Shown here piece after piece: positions 17,072-24,922 of a DNA stretch of 64,000 bases. A program made the position numbers and the translations under genes. The stretch spans positions 434,001 through 498,000 of the forward strand of contig CAXXGR010000002.1 in NCBI GenBank assembly GCA_963678775.2, given 5' to 3'. Under the pieces are notes generated by a model that saw nothing but the letters and a program-made list of their open reading frames with translations, was not told where the DNA came from and ran no database searches. The first letter of the stretch is position 1; each line of letters starts with the position of its first letter. The stretch is from JBFHIJ01 sp963678775. GTDB lineage: Bacteria; Bacteroidota; Ignavibacteria; Kapaibacteriales; UBA2268.

Positions 17072-18298
17072 TTACTCTTTATCCAGACGTTTACGAATAG
17101 TCTTGCATGCAAGGTAAGCCGTTGAAAAAGCTGCCTGCAGATTATAACCACCGGTATCGCCGTCAATATCAATATATTCGCCGGCAAAAAACAGGTTATC
17201 TACTAACTTTGATTCCAATGTTTTTGGATTTATTTCTTCTGTGCAGACCCCCCCGGCAGTAACCATTGCCTGATGAAATCCAACTTTCTTAGCCACTGTG
17301 AATTTATAAGCAGTAAGTAGCTCTATAAGCTTATTTCTGGTATCTCGGCTCAACTCAGATAAGTTTTTAGAACCATCTATTTTGTTTAAATCTAAAATCA
17401 ATATCAAAACACTTTCCGGAATGTGGAACTGTTTAAGATAGTTTTTTAGAGTTTTTCTGCCATTGGCGGTGCTGTCAGATATAATTTTTTCACGCAGAGT
17501 ATGTTCGCTTATCTCTATCAAATTGATAGCGAGTGTATCGCCCGGCTGAATGTAGCGAGAGAAGTCAATAATTCCCGGTCCGGAAAGGCTTTTATGCGTA
17601 AATGCAACATCTCCGTTATTTTGATTTATCTTTTTGCCGTTTCTGTAAAGACTTATGTCGGCGTTTCTCAAAGCAACTCCCGAAACAGTCGCAAACCGAT
17701 AATGCTCAGGTATAACGGCGGTCAATGCCGGGCTTGGAGAAACAATGCTATGTCCGAGACTTTTTGCTAAGGAATATGCTTTACCATCTGATCCGCTTAG
17801 TGGGTACGAACTACCACCGGTCGCAATTATGATATATTTAGCTTGATATTGTTGTGATTTGGTAGTAATAGTAAAGAGTTTATCTTTATTACTAATGCCA
17901 ATAACTTCTTGATTATATACTATTGTAGTACCTGCTTTGCGATTAAGAGCAAGGAATAAATCTAATACATCTTTAGAGTTTTCAGATTTAGGGAAGATTT
18001 TTCCATTTTCGTCGATTATTGTTGGTAAACCATTAATGTGGAGCAGGTCTAAAAGTTTACTGTTAGGATACTCCAATAGAGCAGGCTTTATAAACTTAGA
18101 TTTATTTCCATATTTTGAGACGAAATCGCGAATATTACCCTCATGAGTAATATTGCATTTGCCGGAACCTGCCATAAGTAACTTCTTGCCGGGAGAAGAC
18201 ATCTTCTCCGTAATAAGAGCTTTGCAATTTGGCAAATTTAATCCTGCAAATAAGCCTCCTGCTCCTGCGCCTATGATAATTATATCTTTTACTTGCAC
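17072..18298 (-). CDS. HI0933/YhiN-type NAD(P)/FAD-dependent oxidoreductase
   Basis: 408 residues. FAD site IIIIGAGAGGLFAGLNL at the N-terminus, GSGKCNITHEG, IATGGSSYPLSGSDGKAY, AGGVCTEEINPKTLESK and the C-terminal FAGEYIDIDGDTGGYNLQ, all diagnostic for the HI0933 (BaiN-like, aminoacetone oxidase-like) family. Substrate unknown. The start is a GTG at 18298, directly before the FAD strand, with GAAGG upstream at a rather long distance; no ATG alternative keeps the FAD motif. Confidence 0.9.
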   Translation of the reverse strand: MQVKDIIIIGAGAGGLFAGLNLPNCKALITEKMSSPGKKLLMAGSGKCNITHEGNIRDFVSKYGNKSKFIKPALLEYPNSKLLDLLHINGLPTIIDENGKIFPKSENSKDVLDLFLALNRKAGTTIVYNQEVIGISNKDKLFTITTKSQQYQAKYIIIATGGSSYPLSGSDGKAYSLAKSLGHSIVSPSPALTAVIPEHYRFATVSGVALRNADISLYRNGKKINQNNGDVAFTHKSLSGPGIIDFSRYIQPGDTLAINLIEISEHTLREKIISDSTANGRKTLKNYLKQFHIPESVLILILDLNKIDGSKNLSELSRDTRNKLIELLTAYKFTVAKKVGFHQAMVTAGGVCTEEINPKTLESKLVDNLFFAGEYIDIDGDTGGYNLQAAFSTAYLACKTIRKRLDKE

Positions 18299-18410
18299 TA
18301 TTAGTCTAAGCCTTCCTTTTATCTACCCTTTAAAATTATCCGAATATACTAAAAAGTATTTATATCCACCTTTTTACTTGTTTTAATTTAGACTTTAAGG
18401 GAAATAATGT

Positions 18411-18428
18411 TATGTTTATATAAACATA
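18411..18428. promoter_or_regulatory. Perfect 18-bp palindrome upstream of a lipoprotein gene
   Basis: TATGTTTATATAAACATA, perfectly symmetric, 25 bp before the ATG at 18454 and in the divergent gap with the HI0933-type gene. Candidate operator; regulator unknown. Confidence 0.5.
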
Positions 18429-18453
18429 GTTATTCAATTTATGATTTATTATT

Positions 18454-19191
18454 ATGAAAAATATCAAATATCTATTTAGCATGGTATTTATGCTTTTTGC
18501 CATATCACTTCTAAATTCCTGCTCTGAGGATAAAAATTCAGCTTTCTATCAAGTGGATCCTAATACAAAACCTGCTATACCTGATTACTTAGTAGCAGAG
18601 GAACGGGTAATAACAGGAAGAATCTATAAGTTTAGCGAATTTGGTATACCCAAAGAATGGGATTTCGGAGAATCAAAAATTTATGCTGTTTTAACTGATG
18701 AGAGAAGTTATAGCTATAATAATCTCCAAGATATGACAATACTGTCTGAAGGTATAATTGATGAATATGGTCAGTATAGTTTAACACTCCCGGATTCAAT
18801 TCCTAAAAAGTTTGTTGATTATGCTTCTGAGTGGAATGACAGTCTTACAGTAGAACCGGAATATTTATTGACAAACACACGGGAAGTAATCTTATTGGCA
18901 GCAGAGTATCATGATGATAGATATCAGGATTCAATAGTCACGACCTATGTCGAGGTTAAAATTTATAGCGGAAAAGAGAACAAGTTTGACCAAACCTATT
19001 CATATTCTTATAAATGTTTCTCTGAGGAAGGCAGTATTACCGGTGTAGCACCAAGCAAAATGTACACAGGTGTTGGAAATTATAATATCTACTGTAAAAA
19101 GGGCTGGACAATAATTCAAGCTGGAGATAATAAGATAGAATGGATGGTTCATCTTCCTGCACATTCTTATAGTTATGTATTTAGATTATAA
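18454..19191 (+). CDS. Uncharacterised lipoprotein
   Basis: 245 residues. Signal with lipobox: hydrophobic stretch LFSMVFMLFAISLLNSC (Cys23) followed by SEDKN. The mature part is rich in beta-type segments and in Tyr, Ser and acidic residues; no family recognised. Probably anchored in the outer membrane. Monocistronic; a palindromic operator candidate lies 25 bp upstream and a hairpin 51 bp downstream. Confidence 0.8.
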   Translation: MKNIKYLFSMVFMLFAISLLNSCSEDKNSAFYQVDPNTKPAIPDYLVAEERVITGRIYKFSEFGIPKEWDFGESKIYAVLTDERSYSYNNLQDMTILSEGIIDEYGQYSLTLPDSIPKKFVDYASEWNDSLTVEPEYLLTNTREVILLAAEYHDDRYQDSIVTTYVEVKIYSGKENKFDQTYSYSYKCFSEEGSITGVAPSKMYTGVGNYNIYCKKGWTIIQAGDNKIEWMVHLPAHSYSYVFRL

Positions 19192-19241
19192 GAGTAGTAC
19201 TTTGTAAATCTAATACTTTAATATCTAATTAGTATGAATTG

Positions 19242-19279
19242 ATGTCTTGCATCTATATCTTTGTAGAGATGTAAGACAT
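19242..19279. terminator. Stem-loop after the lipoprotein gene
   Basis: ATGTCTTGCATCT (19242-19254) pairs with AGATGTAAGACAT (19267-19279), 12 of 13. Only a short T-rich tail follows, so possible terminator. Confidence 0.5.
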
Positions 19280-19368
19280 TGTATTTATTTAGGAATATAT
19301 CTAATGCTTAAACATCCCAATTACTCGATGTCTAATAAGCAAGTACCTAAAAACCGACATTCAAACAT

Positions 19369-19416
19369 CATTTATAGCCTCATAACTTCTAATATAATCT
19401 AATGACAAATCCGAGT
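19369..19416 (+). repeat. Divergent fragment of the 48.7/54.4 kb dispersed repeat
   Basis: CATTTATAGCC then ATCTAATGACAAATCCGA matches the tail of the repeats at 48.7-48.9 kb and 54.4-54.6 kb (ATCTAATGACAAATC shared). The remainder of the 373-bp gap 19192-19564 holds the stem-loop above and otherwise nothing recognised. Confidence 0.4.
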
Positions 19417-19564
19417 TTAGTTTATGTAAATCTTATATAGGATTGCGGAATAAGAGAGAAAATATAGTTTAGTCTGTTACTTTCTAAATGGGATTTCTAT
19501 TGGAGTGATAGATTCATCAGATATTTTCTTATATTATATTTTTTAGTAAATAATAGAGCAATTT

Positions 19565-20422
19565 ATGTCGCAGGAATATATAAAATATGTATTAGTTATT
19601 GTGATAGCGCTGGCTTCAGCTACGATTATCACTGTATTTCTTAGGAAAACAGTGAATTCCTTGTCCAAAAGATATGCAGGTAAATTTGGAATAGACGCTA
19701 CTAATTTCTCCTTTATCAGAAATTCTATTAGCTTTATAGTCTATTCTCTGGCTATATATACTATTTTTGTCAATATCCCGGTTTTATCTGATCTTGGTAA
19801 CGCTTTATTTGCCGGTGCGGGTGTTTTAGCAGCTATTATTGGATTTGCTTCTCAGAAAGCATTTTCAAACATAATAAGCGGAATTTTTATATTAGTATTC
19901 AAACCTTTCAGAGTGAATGATACAATAGAATCTGCAAGCATTAGCAAAGGATATGTAGAAGAAATTACTTTAAGACACACGGTAATTAGGGATTATGAAA
20001 ATAGAAGAGTAATCATTCCAAATAGCATAATCGCGGATGAAACTATTATAAATAGCGACATGACAGAGGCTCTAATCAGAAAGCATATCGTATTTGGTAT
20101 TAGTTACGATTCTAATGTTGATTTGGCTATGGAAATCATCAAAAAGCATGCAGCTGCTCATCCTCTTTGCGTGGATAACAGAACTGCAAAAGAGAAAGCA
20201 GACGGTGAAGAACTAATTATAACAAGAGTTGTAGGTTTGAATGATTTCTCAGTTAACATCAAAGCCTATGTTTGGACTAAAACAAACGATGAATCTTTTG
20301 TGCTTGCTACGGATTTGTTTAAATCTGTAAAAGAAGAATTTGACAGAAGTGGTATTGAGATTCCTTTCCCATACAGAACAGTTGTTTTTAAAAAGGATAT
20401 AGGCAATAATGAGCAAAAATAG
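19565..20422 (+). CDS. Small-conductance mechanosensitive channel, MscS family
   Basis: 285 residues, three predicted membrane helices (about 8-27, 50-70, 78-100), the last being the pore helix rich in Gly/Ala (LFAGAGVLAAIIGFASQKA), followed by the conserved NIISGIFILVFKPFRVNDTIE and a soluble beta/alpha cage. Releases solutes on hypo-osmotic shock at the inner membrane. Overlaps the corA start by 14 bp, so the two are translated together. Confidence 0.93.
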   Translation: MSQEYIKYVLVIVIALASATIITVFLRKTVNSLSKRYAGKFGIDATNFSFIRNSISFIVYSLAIYTIFVNIPVLSDLGNALFAGAGVLAAIIGFASQKAFSNIISGIFILVFKPFRVNDTIESASISKGYVEEITLRHTVIRDYENRRVIIPNSIIADETIINSDMTEALIRKHIVFGISYDSNVDLAMEIIKKHAAAHPLCVDNRTAKEKADGEELIITRVVGLNDFSVNIKAYVWTKTNDESFVLATDLFKSVKEEFDRSGIEIPFPYRTVVFKKDIGNNEQK

Positions 20423-21440
20423 GATTAAAACTGAAGATCCATATATTCTCTCCTTTGAAGGGAAAAAATATATGGAAAAATCTGACCTAAAGCTTTATAC
20501 TTATGATGATAAGCATCTTGACATTATTACAAAAAAAGCGCTTAGTTCAGTCTTCCTTCCGGATTTTGAAGGTAGGCAGTTTTGGTTAAATTTGAACGGT
20601 TTGCATGACGTCGAACTAATTCAGAGGCTCACGAAACAGTTGCAGATGCACCGCTCGTTGCCTAGAAAGATTATTGAAACTGAAAAATCACATAGACTAA
20701 TTGATTACGACAGGCATTACTACTTTGGGATTCATAACGTACCGGAAAACAAAGATACTGAGCCGGAAAAAATAAGTTTCCTCTTTAGAGATAACTTGCT
20801 TCTGACCATTCAGGAAAAAAGCAATAATTACTTTGAGCACATAAGAAAACGACTAAGCAAAAACTCCGGTAAAGCAAGGACTAAAAAAATAGATTATCTG
20901 ATTTTTCTTATGCTGGAATCTATAATGGATAACTATGCATCTAAAGTTGATGCGCTCACGGAGAAACTCGAATCTCTCTATAAAGATATACACAACTTAA
21001 AAGAAATATCTCCGCTAGAAGACTACAGAGAGGAGCTTTTCTATATTAAAATGTACTTTATGCCAATAAAAGATGTGATTAAAGGGCTGCCGGATATAAC
21101 TGATGAAATCTTTGATGACAATAACGAAAAGCACTTTAAGTTTCTAAAAGATTGGGCAGATCAAATAATAGACGATATCAACTTTGGGCTGCAAAAAATA
21201 GAGAGCGGCGTAAATCTGTTCTTTTCATACCAAAACCAACGTCTAAATGAAGTAATGAAAACTCTAACCTTAGTTTCCGTTATCTTTATTCCAATTACTT
21301 TCCTTGCAGGGGTTTATGGCATGAACTTTCACAACATGCCTGAGCTAAGCACTACATACGGATATTTCGCAGCACTTGGAGTGATGCTATTGGTAGCCGG
21401 TTCCCTACTCGTATACTTTAAACGAAAAAAGTGGTTTTAG
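20409..21440 (+). CDS. corA: CorA family Mg2+/divalent cation transporter
   Basis: 343 residues. Large N-terminal cytosolic funnel, then two C-terminal membrane helices with the signature YGMN at the end of the first (FLAGVYGMNFHNMPE) and a basic tail (YFKRKKWF). Forms a pentameric Mg2+/Co2+ channel. The ATG at 20409 lies inside the MscS gene, indicating coupled expression of two ion-flux proteins. The RCK-free single-domain length matches the family. Confidence 0.93.
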   Translation: MSKNRIKTEDPYILSFEGKKYMEKSDLKLYTYDDKHLDIITKKALSSVFLPDFEGRQFWLNLNGLHDVELIQRLTKQLQMHRSLPRKIIETEKSHRLIDYDRHYYFGIHNVPENKDTEPEKISFLFRDNLLLTIQEKSNNYFEHIRKRLSKNSGKARTKKIDYLIFLMLESIMDNYASKVDALTEKLESLYKDIHNLKEISPLEDYREELFYIKMYFMPIKDVIKGLPDITDEIFDDNNEKHFKFLKDWADQIIDDINFGLQKIESGVNLFFSYQNQRLNEVMKTLTLVSVIFIPITFLAGVYGMNFHNMPELSTTYGYFAALGVMLLVAGSLLVYFKRKKWF

Positions 21441-21766
21441 TCTACCATTTTGTGTTTGAAACTTTGTATTGTGGCATCATATTAGACAAACTATTCAGAG
21501 AATACTATTGCTCAAGTACTCTTTATGTGTAAGAAGATAAATACCCGATTTCCTAAGTCTGATGTCAGTAAGTCAAAATAAAGCTCATCCGAATTTGATT
21601 TATACTTCAATAAATATTTGTTTCCTGTAGTGAAATGAAATATATTATCATTCTCTACTAAATGTCTCTATAGCATTTAGTAATTTCTATTTATATATTA
21701 TGAATAATTACAACTTTATATAGAACTAATCGTTTTAGGTTTTGTGTTGGACTAAAAGAAATAGAT
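21441..21766. other. Intergenic region with one stem-loop
   Basis: 326 bp without a gene. A perfect 9-bp stem TACTAAATG (21656-21664) / CATTTAGTA (21674-21682) is the only structure seen; it has no clear T-run and sits in the pyrophosphatase leader. Otherwise nothing recognised. Confidence 0.5.
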
Positions 21767-22501
21767 ATGGATACTTTAAAACAGTTTTGGCAACTTGCCG
21801 GACTACGCTATAAATCACACCCTTGGCATGGTGTCGAAATTGGAGATGATGCCCCAGAAGTTGTAACTACTTTTATTGAAGTAGTGCCCTCTGACACTGT
21901 TAAATATGAAGTAGATAAAAAAACAGGTTATTTAAAGGTAGACAGGCCTCAGAAATATTCTAATATTGTGCCTGCCTTATATGGATTTGTACCTCAGACA
22001 TACTGTGGCGAAAAAGTTGCAGAGTACTGCAACAAGAAAACAGGTAGAGAAGATATTGTGGGCGATGGCGATCCATTGGATATTTGCGTGCTTACCGAAA
22101 GGAATATTACCCATGGAGACATACTAGTGCAGGCAAAGCCAATCGGTGGCTTCCGAATGATAGACGGTGGAGAGGCGGATGATAAGATAATAGCTGTTAT
22201 GAAACAAGATGAGATATACTCTAAGTGGAATGACATTAGTGATTGTCCTGATTCTATTGTTTCCAGATTGAAGCACTATTTCCTTACTTATAAAGATATG
22301 CCGGGACAACAAAGCAAATGCGAAATTAGTCATATCTATGGCGCAGAAGAGGCAAAAGCAGTTATTAGATATAGCAGAAAAGATTATAAAACAGCTTTCG
22401 GCAATGTAGAAAATAAACTTTCTATAGCTGCTTTGGAAGCAATTGATGCCGGTCAGACGTTAAGGAATTTCAAACAGCTGCAGAAGCGTGGTCTTATCTA
22501 A
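21767..22501 (+). CDS. ppa: Inorganic pyrophosphatase, family I (long form)
   Basis: 244 residues. Family I signature DGDPLDICVL, YCGEKVAEYCN and GGFRMIDGGEADDKIIAV with the metal-binding Asp cluster. Hydrolyses PPi to phosphate in the cytosol, driving biosynthesis. Longer than the about 175-residue E. coli type, with an N-terminal extension (HPWHGVEIGDDAPE) seen in the longer branch. Monocistronic; a PPi-hydrolysing role beside dnaK gives no operon hint. Confidence 0.93.
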   Translation: MDTLKQFWQLAGLRYKSHPWHGVEIGDDAPEVVTTFIEVVPSDTVKYEVDKKTGYLKVDRPQKYSNIVPALYGFVPQTYCGEKVAEYCNKKTGREDIVGDGDPLDICVLTERNITHGDILVQAKPIGGFRMIDGGEADDKIIAVMKQDEIYSKWNDISDCPDSIVSRLKHYFLTYKDMPGQQSKCEISHIYGAEEAKAVIRYSRKDYKTAFGNVENKLSIAALEAIDAGQTLRNFKQLQKRGLI

Positions 22502-22613
22502 GCTTAGTAGCTACGGCAATTCGGCATTTGAAAATCTGTCGTATTAATGTGAAATATGCCTGCAAAACATTTTATCTATTCAATTGCAGGTATGTTTGCT
22601 TTTGATTTTACAA

Positions 22614-22660
22614 CAAAAAAAAACTGTCTCCCTCATATAGACGAGAGAGACAGTTTTTTT
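22614..22660. terminator. Bidirectional terminator between ppa and dnaK
   Basis: ACTGTCTCCCTC (22623-22634) pairs with GAGAGAGACAGT (22643-22654), 11 of 12, flanked by a long A-run on the left and T-run on the right, so it can end both converging transcripts. Confidence 0.85.
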
Positions 22661-22685
22661 TAGAGTGAGTAGAGTTAAGATAGAT

Positions 22686-24599
22686 TTACTTATCGTCAAC
22701 TACTGTATAGTCAGCTTCTTCTACGCCACCATCATCTTTTTTGCTGTCGTCATTTGGCTCTTGCTGAGCTCCACCCTGTGGTTGACCTTGATCAGCACCC
22801 GGTTGCTGGTAGATATGCTGAGAAGCTTCGCTCCAAACTTGGTTAAGCTCATCTATGGCAGCCTGAATGTTAGGGCTGTTTTCTTTGATAGCCGCTTCCA
22901 ATTTAGCTTTAGCATCTTCTATTTTTTGCTTAGAGTCAGCAGGTAGTTTATCACCTAATTCTTTAAGCTGTTTTTCAGTAGAATAAACAAGAGCATCCGC
23001 CTGGTTTTTACGGTCTATCTCTTCTTTATGTTTTTTATCTTCATCTGCATGTTTAGCAGCTTCATTTTTCATTTTTTCAACTTCGTCTTTTGCAAGTCCT
23101 GAAGAAGATTCGATACGGATATTTTGTTCTTTATTTGTAGCTTTATCTTTAGCTGCTACAGATAGTATACCATTTGCATCGATGTCAAAAGTAACTTCTA
23201 CCTGAGGAACTCCTCTTGGTGCCGGTGGTAAACCGTCCAAGTGGAATCTGCCAAGAGATCTGTTATCGCGAGCCATAGGCCTTTCACCCTGAAGCACGTG
23301 AATTTCAACAGTATTTTGATTATCCTGAGCAGTAGAAAATATTTCAGATTTTCTAGTCGGGATAGTAGTATTTGCCGGAATCATAGGAGTCATTACGCCA
23401 CCTAATGTTTCGATACCCAAAGTAAGCGGAGTAACGTCCAAAAGCAATACATCATCTACATCACCAGATAAAACACCACCCTGAATTGCAGCACCAATAG
23501 CTACAACTTCATCAGGATTTACACCTTTAGAAGGCTCTTTGCCGAAGAAGTTTTTCACTAATTCCTGAATTTTAGGGATACGAGTAGAGCCACCCACAAG
23601 GATAACATCGTCGATATCATTTGGAGTTAGTTTTGCTTCTTTCAAAGCTGCTTCGCAAGGTTCCAAAGTTTTTTCAAACAAGTCACCGCAAAGGTTTTCA
23701 AATTTAGCTCTTGAAATACTCATATTAAAGTGCTTAGGACCATCAGCAGTAGCTGTGATAAATGGCAAATTAACATCAGTCTGCATCATCTGAGAAAGTT
23801 CAACTTTAGCTTTTTCAGCAGCTTCTCTCAATCTTTGCAATGCCATAGCATCTTTACGAAGATCTATTCCTTCTTGATTTTTAAACTCATCTGCCAAAAA
23901 GTCAATTAGCTTATGGTCAAAGTTATCGCCACCAAGGTGAGTGTCACCACTGGTAGATTTTACTTCAAACACGCCATCACCAATTTCAAGAATTGAAATA
24001 TCAAAAGTACCGCCACCAAGGTCATAAACGGCAACTTTCATGTTTTTGCCTTTTTTGTCAAGACCGTAAGAAAGAGCAGCAGCAGTTGGTTCGTTGATTA
24101 TACGGCGAACTTGAAGACCTGCGATTTCGCCGGCATCTTTAGTAGCTTGTCTCTGAGCGTCATTAAAGTAAGCAGGCACAGTAATTACTGCTTCAGTTAC
24201 TTTTTGACCTAAGAAATCTTCAGCAGTTTGCTTCATTTTTTGAAGTACCATAGCTGAAATTTCAGGTGGAGAATATAGTTTACCGTCAATATCTACTCTT
24301 ACAGTGTCATTATCGCCTGAAGTAGTTACCTTGTAAGGAACCATTCTTGATTCTTCGTTAACTTCGCTGATCCTGCGACCCATAAAGCGTTTGATAGAAT
24401 ATACTGTGTTGTTTGGATTTGTGATTGCCTGGCGTTTAGCCGCCTGACCTACCATGCGTTCGCCATTTTTAGCAAAACCCACCATAGATGGGGTTGTTCT
24501 TTGTCCTTCCGTATTTGTTATTACCGTAGGTGTGCTACCTTCCATCACTGCAACGCAAGAGTTAGTAGTACCGAGATCAATACCAATTATTTTACCCAT
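22686..24599 (-). CDS. dnaK: Chaperone DnaK (Hsp70)
   Basis: 637 residues, full length. ATPase domain start GKIIGIDLGTTNSCVAV, phosphate loop DLGGGTFDISILEIG, VILVGGSTRIPKIQ, linker DVLLLDVTPLTLGIETLGG, substrate domain, helical lid, Gly/Gln-rich tail ending in the acidic EEADYTVVDDK typical of DnaK. Folds nascent and stress-damaged proteins with DnaJ/GrpE, neither of which is in the window. A strong SD AAAGGAG sits 7 bp before the ATG, unlike most neighbours. No CIRCE element was found upstream. Confidence 0.98.
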   Translation of the reverse strand: MGKIIGIDLGTTNSCVAVMEGSTPTVITNTEGQRTTPSMVGFAKNGERMVGQAAKRQAITNPNNTVYSIKRFMGRRISEVNEESRMVPYKVTTSGDNDTVRVDIDGKLYSPPEISAMVLQKMKQTAEDFLGQKVTEAVITVPAYFNDAQRQATKDAGEIAGLQVRRIINEPTAAALSYGLDKKGKNMKVAVYDLGGGTFDISILEIGDGVFEVKSTSGDTHLGGDNFDHKLIDFLADEFKNQEGIDLRKDAMALQRLREAAEKAKVELSQMMQTDVNLPFITATADGPKHFNMSISRAKFENLCGDLFEKTLEPCEAALKEAKLTPNDIDDVILVGGSTRIPKIQELVKNFFGKEPSKGVNPDEVVAIGAAIQGGVLSGDVDDVLLLDVTPLTLGIETLGGVMTPMIPANTTIPTRKSEIFSTAQDNQNTVEIHVLQGERPMARDNRSLGRFHLDGLPPAPRGVPQVEVTFDIDANGILSVAAKDKATNKEQNIRIESSSGLAKDEVEKMKNEAAKHADEDKKHKEEIDRKNQADALVYSTEKQLKELGDKLPADSKQKIEDAKAKLEAAIKENSPNIQAAIDELNQVWSEASQHIYQQPGADQGQPQGGAQQEPNDDSKKDDGGVEEADYTVVDDK

Positions 24600-24686
24600 T
24601 TGTAAACTCCTTTAAAATTAATGTGTCAATTTGTCAAATATATGTTTTAATATTTTGCATTTCTGTCAGACTTTTATTAAAAGCGT

Positions 24687-24715
24687 CATAATGTCTTGCT
24701 TTATGACATAATGTC
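24687..24715. promoter_or_regulatory. Direct repeat CATAATGTC x2 upstream of dnaK
   Basis: CATAATGTC at 24687-24695 and 24707-24715, exactly 20 bp apart (about two helical turns); the second is part of the palindrome GACATAATGTC (24705-24715). Candidate stress operator in the 323-bp divergent gap 24600-24922, which otherwise shows TTGACA-type boxes nearer dnaK and no gene. Confidence 0.45.
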
Positions 24716-24922
24716 GTTTATTGTGTCTGTATAGTAGTAAGTGCCAATACCATGCCAAAAATATAAACACTATATTTAAAGCGATATGATAATGATATAC
24801 TAATATTTATAAAATTATATTATATTGATTAAAAAGGCTGTAACCAGTTATGCGTATGAAGTGTCATATAGGTAAAGAGAATAAGACTTAAACGGTGAAT
24901 TTAACAAATAAAGTGAAATACT

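Noticed and set aside
24600..24922. CIRCE/HrcA operator upstream of dnaK
   Set aside because: TTAGCACTC-N9-GAGTGCTAA or a close variant is absent on both strands.
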